Shown: positions 50,123 to 58,725 of the stretch, in pieces
How the letters are laid out: the number at the start of each line of letters is the position of its first letter
Position numbering within the stretch: position 1 is the first letter of the stretch
Assembly: GCA_020073445.1 (NCBI GenBank)
Contig: JAIQFE010000008.1
Coordinates: 62,001 to 126,000, forward strand
Length of the DNA: 64,000 nucleotides
Origin: Terriglobia bacterium
Lineage (GTDB): Bacteria; Acidobacteriota; Terriglobia; Bryobacterales; Bryobacteraceae
Reading direction: 5' to 3'
Program-made: the position numbers and the translations under genes
The notes under the pieces: model-generated
The model's database searches: none
Told to the model about the DNA's origin: nothing
What the model saw: only the letters and a program-made list of their open reading frames with translations

Positions 50123-51451
50123 TTACGCGGTCTCGATCACGCCCGTGCTGTCGCCCAGGCTCTCGACCGGGACGCCGGCCTTGTGCAGCATGGTCAGCAG
50201 GACATTGGTCATCGGCGTATGATCGGGCTGCTTGATGTGATAGCCGCCCTTCATAGTACCGGCGCCACCGCCCAGGACCAGAGTCGGCAGCGGGAAGTGG
50301 TTATGCGCGTTGCTGTTGCTCATGTTGCTGCCGTACAGGATCAACGAATGATCCAGCAGCGATCCGTCGCCATCCTGCGTTGTGTTGAGCTTCTCCACGA
50401 ACTTGGTGAACAGCGTGAGATGGAAATTCTGGATCTTCACCAGCTTCTCGATCTTGTCCGCGCGGTTTTGATGATGCGACGTCGCGTGATGCCCGTCATG
50501 CACGCCGACTTGCGGGTAAGTCCGGTTGCTAACCTCGCGCGCCATCATGAAGGTGAACACGCGGCTGATGTTGGCCTGATACGCGAGGGCGAGAAGATCG
50601 TACATGATGCCGACGTGCTCGTCGTAGGAGAACGGAATGCCTGCCGGCTGTTCCGGCAGCTTCATGTTGGGATCCACTTGCTGGCTGGCTTTCTGGATAC
50701 GACGCTCGATCTCGCGGACGTTCTCCAGATACTCGCTGATCTTGAGACGATCCTGAGGGCCAAGCTTGGCTTGCAGGCCGGTGGCTTCTTTCGTAACGGC
50801 GTCCAGGATGCTGCGGTCGCTTTCGATGCGGGCCAGGCGGTCGGCCGGGCTGCCACCCTGCCCGAACATCCTCTCGAATACTTTGCGCGGGTTAATCTCC
50901 ATCGGCAGAGGCGTGGTCGGCGTCCGCCAGGAGAGCGTGTTCATGTAAATGCAGCCGTAATCGCGGTCGCATGCGCCGATCAGGCCGGAGTGGTCTTCGA
51001 TCGCCAGCTCCATCGAAGGCAGAATGTTGTCTTGCCCGATGGCTTGCGCGGCTATTTGATCCGCGGTAACGCCGGCGAAGGCGTCGGTGCCCTGCGTGGG
51101 TTTCGGACGCACGCCGCTTAACCACGTCGTCGGGCTGAGCGAATGGACTGCTGTGGAATCGGCCGCGCGATGTCCCAGGCCGCTGACGATGTTCAACCGG
51201 TCGCGGAACGGCTCGAGAGGCTTCAGGATCGGCGAAAACTCGAACCCAGCGCCTTCCGTGGCAGGCGTCCATTTGTCCATGATCGCGCCGTGCGGCACGT
51301 AGACGAATCCCAGTCGCGGCAACGGTGCGGCGGCGGTTTTCCGGGTCAGCGTCTGTGCCGGAATCATGGAATCGAGTAGGGGGAGCGCCAGGGTGACGCC
51401 CATTCCACGGAGAAATGTGCGGCGAGGCAGGTGCTTCTTCGTGATCAACAT
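50123..51451 (-). CDS. DUF1552-domain secreted protein with Tat signal
   Basis: I start at ATG 51451 (442 residues), preceded by AGGTG. The N-terminus has a twin-arginine motif and hydrophobic stretch ('RRTFLRGMGVTLALPLLDSM'). The body matches DUF1552: 'LGFVYVPHGAIMDKWTPAT', 'NIVSGLGHRAADSTAVHSLS', 'LILYGSNMSNSNAHNHFPLP' and 'ALAYQANISRVFTFMMAREV'. DUF1552 proteins belong to the alkaline-phosphatase/sulfatase-like superfamily in the broad sense and are typically adjacent to DUF1592 cytochrome-like proteins. The function is unknown. Tat export suggests a bound cofactor or folded export. Confidence 0.9.
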   Translation of the reverse strand: MLITKKHLPRRTFLRGMGVTLALPLLDSMIPAQTLTRKTAAAPLPRLGFVYVPHGAIMDKWTPATEGAGFEFSPILKPLEPFRDRLNIVSGLGHRAADSTAVHSLSPTTWLSGVRPKPTQGTDAFAGVTADQIAAQAIGQDNILPSMELAIEDHSGLIGACDRDYGCIYMNTLSWRTPTTPLPMEINPRKVFERMFGQGGSPADRLARIESDRSILDAVTKEATGLQAKLGPQDRLKISEYLENVREIERRIQKASQQVDPNMKLPEQPAGIPFSYDEHVGIMYDLLALAYQANISRVFTFMMAREVSNRTYPQVGVHDGHHATSHHQNRADKIEKLVKIQNFHLTLFTKFVEKLNTTQDGDGSLLDHSLILYGSNMSNSNAHNHFPLPTLVLGGGAGTMKGGYHIKQPDHTPMTNVLLTMLHKAGVPVESLGDSTGVIETA

Positions 51452-51499
51452 GGGAACACCTCGACACCATTTTCTCACGTTTTCAATAGCTTCGAGTTC

Positions 51500-52147
51500 C
51501 TAGGGGAACCGGAAGGTGAACACGGCAGCGGTGTTGATCCAGGTGTCCGTGGTTTCGAGCGGAGGGACCGCGCCCAGCGGATCCCCGTTGGTTTTGCCAT
51601 GGATCAGGCGCGATTCGACGCCCACCCAGAAGCGACGGCTTCGTTCGACGGCGACGTTGACGCCCGCAGTCGTGTAGTAGCCCCAGCCGCCGCGAGATCG
51701 GCAGGTTTGGCAATTGAAGCTACTATCCGATCCCCCGCCGGGGACCTCGACGGACTCGCCGTAGTGCAAATAGACAGTGCCGCCTCCGCCGAACAGCTCG
51801 ACTCGGGGGCCTATGGGCAGAATGCCCCGTCCACCAAGTGGGACCATGATTTCGTTATCACTGATCTTGAGTCGCCCGATGATGGTGTCCTGGAAATCGC
51901 GCACGCCCGCGGCATGGAAAACGGCGTCGAGACCAACATCGGCTTGAAGGTACTTGATGGGCCGATACCCGAATCCGATCGTCAGAAGAGGCGAGGTGGT
52001 CATGAAAGACGTCAGGTCCTCGCGAGGAATCGCTCCGCCGGTGCCGGCACTGAAGCTGAATTGGCGGGCTAGGGGTTGGGCTACCAATGGTGCGGCCACG
52101 GGCGCCGCCAGTAAACAGCCGAGAGACAACCATTTGCGGGGTGTCAT
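51500..52147 (-). CDS. Outer-membrane beta-barrel protein
   Basis: 215 residues with a signal peptide ('WLSLGCLLAAPVAAPLVAQ'). Amphipathic strands such as 'LLTIGFGYRPIKYLQADVG', 'RVELFGGGGTVYLHYGESV' and 'WGYYTTAGVNVAVERSRRFW' and an aromatic C-terminus ('AAVFTFRFP') indicate a small barrel. A 'FNCQTCRSRGGW' loop with a C-x2-C pair is unusual for such proteins. It lies between the DUF1552 gene and hicBA and has no evident link to either. Confidence 0.72.
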   Translation of the reverse strand: MTPRKWLSLGCLLAAPVAAPLVAQPLARQFSFSAGTGGAIPREDLTSFMTTSPLLTIGFGYRPIKYLQADVGLDAVFHAAGVRDFQDTIIGRLKISDNEIMVPLGGRGILPIGPRVELFGGGGTVYLHYGESVEVPGGGSDSSFNCQTCRSRGGWGYYTTAGVNVAVERSRRFWVGVESRLIHGKTNGDPLGAVPPLETTDTWINTAAVFTFRFP

Positions 52148-52205
52148 TTTGCCCTCTAGGATGCAGCAGCCGCGCCGCAGGTTTCCAGTGTTTCTGCCAA
52201 GGATC

Positions 52206-52284
52206 GGTTGGTAGTCCGCTTGGGTAAAGGTTGGTAGTAGGTGCTCGACGCCGGGTTGACCCAGGGCAGGGGGCCGCCTACACT
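52206..52284 (+). promoter_or_regulatory. Promoter and candidate operator of hicBA
   Basis: A -35 box TTGACC (52256-52261) and a -10 box TACACT (52279-52284) have an ideal 17-bp spacer. Two direct repeats GGTTGGTAGT at 52206-52215 and 52229-52238 lie just upstream and could bind HicB. Transcription would start near 52291, 10 nt before the hicB ATG. Confidence 0.65.
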
Positions 52285-52300
52285 ACGGGTAGCCGAGCCC

Positions 52301-52564
52301 ATGAAGACCTACACCTTCCGAGTCATTGTCGAGCCTGATGGCGATCGCTGGCACGCCCACTGCCCGGCTCTGGAACAGTATGGCGGCGCGACTTGGGGAG
52401 TTACGCAAGCAGAAGCTCTGAAACATATCCAGGAAGTCGTGCAAATGGTGATTGAGGAGCTGCAGGAAGATGGAGTTCCGATACCCGACGCTCCTCGGCA
52501 GGACGTGGAAGTGTCGGATGAGGCCAGAGTATCCGTCACCATTCCAACTCTCGCAAGCCCCTAA
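52301..52564 (+). CDS. hicB: HicB-type antitoxin
   Basis: 87 residues from ATG 52301; an in-frame upstream start at 52241 would lie in the promoter. 'KTYTFRVIVEPDGDRWHAHC' and 'WGVTQAEALKHIQEVVQMVI' match the HicB RNase-H-like fold. The C-terminus ('VSVTIPTLASP') lacks a clear DNA-binding domain, so autoregulation may be weak or use HicA. It abuts hicA directly: hicB ends with TAA and hicA starts at the next base. Confidence 0.88.
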   Translation: MKTYTFRVIVEPDGDRWHAHCPALEQYGGATWGVTQAEALKHIQEVVQMVIEELQEDGVPIPDAPRQDVEVSDEARVSVTIPTLASP

Positions 52565-52816
52565 ATGCCTCTTGACTACCGTCGGTTGCGTGCTGTTACC
52601 GCGCGCGAGATCGGCGCCGCGCTCGTTCGGGACGGTTTCAAATTAGCGCGTCAGAAGGGCAGCCATCAGCGTTATGTTCATCCGGATGGCCGCAGAGTTA
52701 CTGTCACATACCACAGCTCGGGCGACACGTTCCAGATTAAGACGCTTCGAAGCATGATCGAACGCCAGGCACGATGGACTGAGGACGATCTGCGGCGGCT
52801 TGGGCTAGTTGCTTAG
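52565..52816 (+). CDS. hicA: HicA-type mRNA interferase toxin
   Basis: 83 residues. The dsRBD-like fold shows the active histidine region 'GSHQRYVHPDGRRVTVTYHS' and 'TFQIKTLRSMIERQARW'. HicA cleaves mRNA independently of the ribosome unless bound by HicB. It converges on a lipoprotein gene with a 12-bp overlap at the 3' ends. The antitoxin-first order (hicB-hicA) is common for some subgroups. Confidence 0.9.
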   Translation: MPLDYRRLRAVTAREIGAALVRDGFKLARQKGSHQRYVHPDGRRVTVTYHSSGDTFQIKTLRSMIERQARWTEDDLRRLGLVA

Positions 52817-53260
52817 AGGACGAGTGGGAGAAGATACGAGGTCTGGCCTCGGGTAATTGGGAATCAACGAACGGGGCCCCACAAAGAACAGTTGGATTTG
52901 TACAGGCACCGACTGGTAACTGAAATTGTGGATTCTATCCGTGTCCTTGGGTTCGACTCCTTCTAGTTGTAGCCTTACTCTTCCGCCAGTCGAGGACACA
53001 TAGAAATACTCATCGCTCCCGTACCCAACCTCGAACTGGGAACTGGTCCGGAGCACGCCAGAAGGCGGGATGACCAATAAGTATTTTCGATTCTCCTTGT
53101 CTAGCGGGGGCGCGGTTGGCACTGCGTAAATTACCTGGACCCATCCAATATAGCCGTTTGGTATGAGCACTCGGTTGCCGGTCCGAAATCCGCAGGCAGC
53201 AATACTGAGCCAGGAAACAGCTGCGACAAAGGTCCGCCTACGAGTACTGTAAGTCCCCAA
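52805..53260 (-). CDS. Putative lipoprotein (possibly DUF6843-like)
   Basis: 151 residues. A signal sequence with a lipobox-like 'LSIAACGFRTG' would put a lipidated cysteine near residue 23. The mature part begins with 'VLIPNGYIGWVQVIYAVP', recalling the 'IPxGYxGWVxV' opening of DUF6843 proteins, and contains beta-rich stretches. The assignment is from memory and uncertain. It overlaps the hicA end by 12 bp. No function can be proposed. Confidence 0.6.
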   Translation of the reverse strand: MGTYSTRRRTFVAAVSWLSIAACGFRTGNRVLIPNGYIGWVQVIYAVPTAPPLDKENRKYLLVIPPSGVLRTSSQFEVGYGSDEYFYVSSTGGRVRLQLEGVEPKDTDRIHNFSYQSVPVQIQLFFVGPRSLIPNYPRPDLVSSPTRPLSN

Positions 53261-53287
53261 GATCCATTACGCTCCCCTCAATGTTGA

Positions 53288-55675
53288 TCAGTGTGGTTCG
53301 GCCGCTGCGCGGATGGGCGCGTCCTGAACCCGGCGCGTCTGGAATGGCGTGCTCTTCACGATCCCCAGCACAATCGACGAGAATTTGTAGTCGTTGCGTT
53401 CGGCGTCGCGGGCGATGCCGCGAACGGTCGGCATGTCGTAGTACTCCAGGCCGCGGCCGAGACCGTAAGTCAGCATCTTCTCGGTGAGCGTTCGCACGAA
53501 CTGTTCGGGGTGCTTCATAATCGCGTTGCGCAGCGCCACCGGACCGTCGACCTTGGTTCCGTCCGCAAGCTGGCCCGTTGGATCCACCGCGCCTCCCGGC
53601 TCCTTGGTGCGCCACTCGCCCACGCCGTCGAAATTCTCGAGCGAGAATCCCAGGGGATCCATCACCGCATGACATCCCGAACACGCCGGACTCTTGCGAT
53701 GCTCTTCCAGCCGCGCGCGAACGGATAACGCCTGTGCTCCTTCGTTTTCCTTAAGCGGCGGAACGCCGGGCGGAGGAGCGGGAGGAGGCGTTCCCAGAAT
53801 CGCTTCCAGAATGAACTTGCCCCGCTTTACCGGCGACGTGCGGTTGGCTTCCGACGTCACCGTCAAGATGCTGCCCTGGCCGAGCAGCCCTCGGCGCGCT
53901 TCATCCGTCACCTTGACTCGGCGGAACTGGCTACCGTAAACGCCCGGGATGCCGTAGTGCTTGGCCAGGCGCTCATTGACGAAGGTGTAATCCGCGGTCA
54001 GCAGATCGAGCACATTCCGATCGTCGCGCATAATGCTCCCGAAGAACATTTCGGTTTCACGCCGGAACGCCTGCCGCAGGTTATCGTCGAAATTAGGAAA
54101 CTCGTTGGGATCCGGCTGCACATTCGGCAGGTTGCGCAGCATCAGCCACTGCCCGGCGAAATTCTTCACCAACGCTTCGGATCTATCGTCAGCCAGCATG
54201 CGCTTCACTTGCTGCTCCAGAACCGCCGGATCTTTCAGCTTCCCTTGCGAGGCGACCGTGATGAGCTGATCGTCGGGAATCGTGCTCCACAGAAAGAACG
54301 AGAGGCGCGAAGCCAGTTCCAAGTCGCTGACCGGATGCATCGAACCGGGCGCAGCTCCCGCCGGATCGGTTTCCGTGCGGAACAGGAACTTCGGATTGGT
54401 CAGGATCAGCCGCAGCGCGTTCTCAATCCCCGCGTCGAAATTCTTTTTATTGCGTGCCGATTGATAGAAGCTGAGCAAGTTTTCGAGATCCGCACCGGTC
54501 ACAGGCCGGCGATAAGCCCGGCGGGCGAGACTGGTCAGGATCGTACGGGCGCAGGGAAGCTCGGCGGATGCATTGGCCGGACGGCAGGAAAAAATACGAT
54601 GCCGGCTGGGCGTGTCGCCCGGACCGGTGGGATTGAACGGCCCCGTGATCTGCATCCGGTCGATCCTCGGGACGCCGTTCATGTTCTGCAAATCGTGGTC
54701 GTGGGTGAACGGCTGCAGGGGCTCGTCGGATGGCGCGGAGTTGCGGCGCAAAAACGTCACCACAACGGTGCGAGGTCCGGCTTTAACCGGAATGCGCGTC
54801 CGCAGGCGCGCGTCGATCGTGTCCTTCGCAACGCCCAGATTCGCGTCCGACATCTTGTTGTCTTCCTCGCCGCCCACTTGAGCCAGGAACACGCGTTGGC
54901 CGTCGATGCTGATCTCGAGCTGATGCGCGTACTCGAGGCCCGTCAGATAGCCGACGATGTTCTGCAGCAGGAAAACGCGGAAGTCGTATTCGCCGTCCAG
55001 AGGAAAGTTGTAGTGAATCAGAATTCCGCCGCGCGTGCCCAGGGGCAGCCCTTCGATGTGTTGCTCCTGGTCGAGATCCGGCGCCGCATGGAACACCAGG
55101 CTGACGGGAGTGATGGACGGATCGCCCACCGCCAGGCTCGAGATCTTGTCCGATGCCGATAAGTACTGTTCGAGCAGGGACGGCGAAAAACGCAGCACGT
55201 CGGCGATGTTGTCGAACCCGTTGGCTTCGTCGTCGGCGGGAAGGAATGAGGCGGCGTCGATATCCAAATCGAGCAGATCGTGGATCGCGTTCCCGTACTC
55301 GGTCCGATTCAGCCGGTGCAACGTAGACCGGCCGGGCTCGGGATGCGTTGCCGCGGCACGGTCGAGCGATGCTTCCAGCCACCCTGTGAACTTGTCCACA
55401 GTAGCTCCGTCCGGTCGCGGCATGCCCTGTGGAGGCATCATGCCTCCGTGCAGCTTGCGGAGAACTTTTTCCCAAGTCTCGGCGTTATCCGATACGTGGT
55501 CGAGGTTGAGGTTATCCAAGGTCAGGCCGCCGGTTTTCAGCCGCTGGTTGTGGCAGGTGACGCAGTATTTGTCCAGCATGGCCCGCTGTTCGGTAGTTGG
55601 ACTGGTCTGCTGGAAGGCGAATGTGGCGGAAAACACTGCGAGAATCCCGCCTGTTATGAGCAATAAAGATCGCAT
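53288..55675 (-). CDS. DUF1592/DUF1587/DUF1588/DUF1585 multi-domain protein with cytochrome c-like sites
   Basis: 795 residues with a signal peptide ('SLLLITGGILAVFSATFAF'). An N-terminal haem-like C-x2-C-H site ('KYCVTCHNQRLKTGGLTLDN') is followed by DUF1587 ('RLNRTEYGNAIHDLLDLD'), DUF1592/DUF1595 ('LTSLARRAYRRPVTGADLEN'), DUF1588 ('DYTFVNERLAKHYGIPGVYG') and DUF1585. A second C-x2-C-H ('ACSGCHAVMDPLGFSLENFD') lies in the C-terminal third. Such proteins are common in Planctomycetes and Acidobacteriota, usually next to DUF1552; the activity is unknown but may be oxidative. Here the DUF1552 gene is 1.8 kb away. Confidence 0.93.
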   Translation of the reverse strand: MRSLLLITGGILAVFSATFAFQQTSPTTEQRAMLDKYCVTCHNQRLKTGGLTLDNLNLDHVSDNAETWEKVLRKLHGGMMPPQGMPRPDGATVDKFTGWLEASLDRAAATHPEPGRSTLHRLNRTEYGNAIHDLLDLDIDAASFLPADDEANGFDNIADVLRFSPSLLEQYLSASDKISSLAVGDPSITPVSLVFHAAPDLDQEQHIEGLPLGTRGGILIHYNFPLDGEYDFRVFLLQNIVGYLTGLEYAHQLEISIDGQRVFLAQVGGEEDNKMSDANLGVAKDTIDARLRTRIPVKAGPRTVVVTFLRRNSAPSDEPLQPFTHDHDLQNMNGVPRIDRMQITGPFNPTGPGDTPSRHRIFSCRPANASAELPCARTILTSLARRAYRRPVTGADLENLLSFYQSARNKKNFDAGIENALRLILTNPKFLFRTETDPAGAAPGSMHPVSDLELASRLSFFLWSTIPDDQLITVASQGKLKDPAVLEQQVKRMLADDRSEALVKNFAGQWLMLRNLPNVQPDPNEFPNFDDNLRQAFRRETEMFFGSIMRDDRNVLDLLTADYTFVNERLAKHYGIPGVYGSQFRRVKVTDEARRGLLGQGSILTVTSEANRTSPVKRGKFILEAILGTPPPAPPPGVPPLKENEGAQALSVRARLEEHRKSPACSGCHAVMDPLGFSLENFDGVGEWRTKEPGGAVDPTGQLADGTKVDGPVALRNAIMKHPEQFVRTLTEKMLTYGLGRGLEYYDMPTVRGIARDAERNDYKFSSIVLGIVKSTPFQTRRVQDAPIRAAAEPH

Positions 55676-55751
55676 CGTGGCAACCCGAACCTACTCAAAG
55701 CATACACCGGGAGGCTATTGTAGAACACATGGAGGAACCCGTCGAGTAAAG

Positions 55752-56345
55752 ATGGACAGCGTCTTCACCTGGGTTACCGCGCACGGCTATTGGGCGTTGT
55801 ACCTGCTTCTGGCGCTGGGCGTTGTCGGGCTCCCCATTCCCGATGAAACGTTGCTGGTCTTCACCGGCTATCTGATCGGCCGGGGCACTCTGCATCCCTT
55901 GGGCGCGTTCCTTGCCGCTATGGCCGGGGCCTGGACCGGGATCAGTGGAAGTTACATGTTGGGACGGACTCTGGGCGTCGGGGCAGTTCATCGCTACGGC
56001 AAGTACGTGCACCTTACCGAAACGCGGCTGGCAAAAGTCCACGTGTGGTTCGATCGGATCGGCCACTGGATGCTGTTCGTCGGCTATTACATCGCCGGCG
56101 TGCGGCACTTCACCGCCGTGGTCGCGGGCATGTCGAGAGTCGCCTACCCGACTTTCATCGCGTATGCATGGTCCGGCGGCGCGATCTGGGTCGGCACATT
56201 CCTGACGCTCGGCTACTTTCTTGGAGAGAACTGGCGGCAGGTCGCCGAGCTGGTTCACCACTATATCCTGTACGCATCCGTGGCGATTCTCGTCGCGGGT
56301 GCGGTGTGGTACGTGCTGTGGAAGAGGGCTAAAACCAAGCCGTGA
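55752..56345 (+). CDS. DedA-family membrane protein
   Basis: I start at ATG 55752 (197 residues); the frame is open far upstream but only antisense to the DUF1592 gene. 'GLPIPDETLLVFTGYLIGRG' and 'FVGYYIAGVRHFTAVVAGMS' are the DedA signature stretches, with four to five hydrophobic helices. DedA proteins support lipid-carrier (undecaprenyl phosphate) recycling and membrane homeostasis. It overlaps the feoB end by 17 bp in convergent orientation. Confidence 0.88.
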   Translation: MDSVFTWVTAHGYWALYLLLALGVVGLPIPDETLLVFTGYLIGRGTLHPLGAFLAAMAGAWTGISGSYMLGRTLGVGAVHRYGKYVHLTETRLAKVHVWFDRIGHWMLFVGYYIAGVRHFTAVVAGMSRVAYPTFIAYAWSGGAIWVGTFLTLGYFLGENWRQVAELVHHYILYASVAILVAGAVWYVLWKRAKTKP

Positions 56346-58230
56346 TGGCCTGGTTCACCAGGAACGCACACGCGTACGCCATGCCCGTCATGTAGGCGAA
56401 CTGGATGATCGGCCAGCGCCAGCCTCCCGTTTCCCGGCGGACCACGGCGATGGTCGACATGCATTGCATCGCGAACGCGAAGAACACCAGTAGAGCGACG
56501 GCGCCGCCCAGAGTCAGGTCTTGCTGCAGAGCGTGCTGCAAGCCTTCGGACTTGGCCGACGGGTCTTCGATCCCGTAGATCGTTCCCAATGTCCCGACGA
56601 TCACTTCCCGCGCCGCCAGCGACGTAATCAGGCCGATACCGATCTTCCAGTTGAAGCCCAGGGGCTTGATGGCCGGCTCCACAGCATGCCCGATCGTGCC
56701 CACGATGCTTTGCCCGATTTCCGGAGGTTGGCCGTTGTGCACCGGAAGATGCGCCAGTACCCAGATGACGATCGCCACCGCCAGGATCACGGTGCCCGCG
56801 CGCCGCAAGAAAACCTTCGAGCGGTCCACCAGGCGCAATCCGAGGGAGCGGAAAGTGGGCCAGCGGTACGGAGGCATCTCCAGCATGAAAGAGGATCGGT
56901 TGCTCTTGAGGACAGTCGACTTGAGCAGCCTCGCCGTGAAAATCGCCGCCAGGAAACCGAGAACGTACAAGCCCAGCAGCACGCCGGCTCGCATGCTCAG
57001 GAAGATGCCGAGCAATCGCCGATCCGGAATAAACGCCGCGATCATGAGCGTGTATACGGGCAGCCGGGCCGAACAAGTCATGAAGGGCGCGATCAGAATG
57101 GTGGCAATGCGATCGCGCTTGTTCTCAATGGTGCGCGTCGCCATGATGGCCGGCACGGCGCAGGCGTACGCCGAGAGCAGGGGAATGAAGCTCTTCCCTT
57201 GGAGACCGAAGCGAGCCATGGTGCGGTCGGCAATCAGCGCGGCGCGAGCGAGATAACCCGAATCCTCCAGGATTCCGATAAACAAGAACAGCAGCAGGAT
57301 CTGGGGCAGGAATACCACGACGCTTCCAACGCCGTTAAACACTCCGTCGACCACCAGCGAGTGCAGCGTCGGGTTGGGAATCAACGAACCGATCCAGGAT
57401 CCCAGAGACGTGATGGCGGCTTGCACCAGGTCCATCACCGGCTTGGCCCAGAAGAAGATCGACTGGAACAGTGCGATGACCACCACCAGGAAGATCAGCG
57501 GTCCTGCCACCGGATGCAGGAAAACCGCGTCCAGACGACGCGTCCAGTGCGGCGGAGCGGGCGCCTGATACTTGCCCTTGGTGCCGACGTTCGCGGCCCA
57601 GGCCCGGCATTTGGGGATGTCCTGGATCACCGGCAGCTGCATCAGCGGCGCCGTGCGCGGCGCGGCCTGGGTAGTGCCCGCCAGAAACTGGAAAACCTTG
57701 TCGAATCCCTCGCCGCGCGAGGCGCTGACCAATGCCACCGGCGACCCGAGCTGCATGCTCAGTTCGGCCACGTCCACGCCACCGCCTCGGCGCGACAGAT
57801 CGTCGGCCATGTTCAGGATCACCAGCGTCGGCAGGCCCAGGCTGAGCACGGGCGCCGCCAGCACCAGATGCCTGGCCAGGTTGGTCGAATCCATGATCAG
57901 CAGGACGGCGTCCGGCTTGGGCAAATCTTTCATCTGGCCGAGCAGAACGTCATGGGTGACGCGCTCGTCTTCGGTGCGGGGTTCCAGGCTATAGACGCCG
58001 GGCAGATCGATGGCGAACACTTCGCGGCCGCCTTCGACCTTCACTTTGCCCATGCGATGTTCCACCGTAACGCCGGGGAAATTCGCCACTTTCTGGCGCA
58101 GGCCGGTGAGCCGGTTGAACAGCGTCGACTTGCCTGAATTAGGAGGACCCACGATCGCCACGATGTGCCGGCGAGTTGGTATCGGCGGCGGTGGAAGGGT
58201 TGCGACGGAGCAACCGTGGCAATCGCTCAT
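56329..58230 (-). CDS. feoB: Ferrous iron transporter FeoB
   Basis: 633 residues, somewhat shorter than E. coli FeoB (773). The N-terminal G domain has G1 'AIVGPPNSGKSTLFNRLTGL' and a G4-like 'LNMADDLSRRGG'. The membrane part includes Gate motifs ('SYLARAALIADRTMARFGLQ', 'LSAYACAVPAIMATRTIE') and C-terminal helices. It imports Fe2+ across the inner membrane. It lies 9 bp downstream of feoA. No feoC is seen. Confidence 0.96.
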   Translation of the reverse strand: MSDCHGCSVATLPPPPIPTRRHIVAIVGPPNSGKSTLFNRLTGLRQKVANFPGVTVEHRMGKVKVEGGREVFAIDLPGVYSLEPRTEDERVTHDVLLGQMKDLPKPDAVLLIMDSTNLARHLVLAAPVLSLGLPTLVILNMADDLSRRGGGVDVAELSMQLGSPVALVSASRGEGFDKVFQFLAGTTQAAPRTAPLMQLPVIQDIPKCRAWAANVGTKGKYQAPAPPHWTRRLDAVFLHPVAGPLIFLVVVIALFQSIFFWAKPVMDLVQAAITSLGSWIGSLIPNPTLHSLVVDGVFNGVGSVVVFLPQILLLFLFIGILEDSGYLARAALIADRTMARFGLQGKSFIPLLSAYACAVPAIMATRTIENKRDRIATILIAPFMTCSARLPVYTLMIAAFIPDRRLLGIFLSMRAGVLLGLYVLGFLAAIFTARLLKSTVLKSNRSSFMLEMPPYRWPTFRSLGLRLVDRSKVFLRRAGTVILAVAIVIWVLAHLPVHNGQPPEIGQSIVGTIGHAVEPAIKPLGFNWKIGIGLITSLAAREVIVGTLGTIYGIEDPSAKSEGLQHALQQDLTLGGAVALLVFFAFAMQCMSTIAVVRRETGGWRWPIIQFAYMTGMAYACAFLVNQAITAWF

Positions 58231-58239
58231 AATCCTATA

Positions 58240-58560
58240 TCACGACACCTTTGCGGCCGCCCGAGGAGCGGGCTCAGTGGATGTCTGCCGCAGAATCAGC
58301 TTCTTCGCGGTCTCGCGACGCAATGCCACCTCGGACCCATCTACGCGGAACACACGCGGATCGCCGCCCGGCGCGGAATGGCCCGGCGTGATCGCATGCC
58401 CGGGCAGAAACCCTAGTTCCATCAGCCGCCGTGCGTCGTCGTCCGGCAAGTCCAAGCGATCCAAAATCCCCGATTCCCCATGTCTCAATTCCATGAGGTT
58501 GGCGGCCCCTGGATTAGGGAGCGGGTTGTGTTTCGCTTGCCGAGCCTTCTTGACAGCCAT
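58240..58560 (-). CDS. feoA: FeoA-family ferrous iron transport accessory protein
   Basis: The SH3-like FeoA domain is 'MELRHGESGILDRLDLP' through 'RRLMELGFLPGHAIT' and 'VALRRETAKKLILRQ'. I place the start at ATG 58560 (106 residues). The frame is open to 58641, and another ATG at 58494 begins exactly at the domain, so the start is uncertain. It modulates FeoB activity. It precedes feoB by 9 bp. A perfect 14-bp palindrome lies upstream. Confidence 0.88.
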   Translation of the reverse strand: MAVKKARQAKHNPLPNPGAANLMELRHGESGILDRLDLPDDDARRLMELGFLPGHAITPGHSAPGGDPRVFRVDGSEVALRRETAKKLILRQTSTEPAPRAAAKVS

Positions 58561-58631
58561 TTGCATCTCGAACCAAGTATCTATCTGGAATAACTGCAAA
58601 GTCAAACTCTTGGAGTACCAGGATTTGATAG

Positions 58632-58645
58632 CTAGTTGCAACTAG
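58632..58645. promoter_or_regulatory. Perfect 14-bp palindrome upstream of feoA, candidate operator
   Basis: CTAGTTGCAACTAG at 58632-58645 equals its reverse complement. It lies 72 bp before the feoA start chosen here and 81 bp before the divergent cca start. Iron-responsive regulators (Fur, DtxR/IdeR types) often bind such sites near feo genes, but this sequence does not match a Fur box I know. Confidence 0.45.
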
Positions 58646-58725
58646 TCCCAAACCACACTCTCACTATACACCATATAGGACTGAAGCAGTCCGGTATCCA
58701 TCGAATGGAGAAAATCTGTAGTTGA

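Noticed and set aside
55035-55751. Upstream extension of the DedA frame
   Set aside because: Antisense to the DUF1592 gene; the DedA domain starts at 55752.
56521-58137. 538-residue antisense frame over feoB
   Set aside because: Glutamine/histidine/arginine-rich shadow of a real gene; FeoB motifs are unambiguous on the minus strand.
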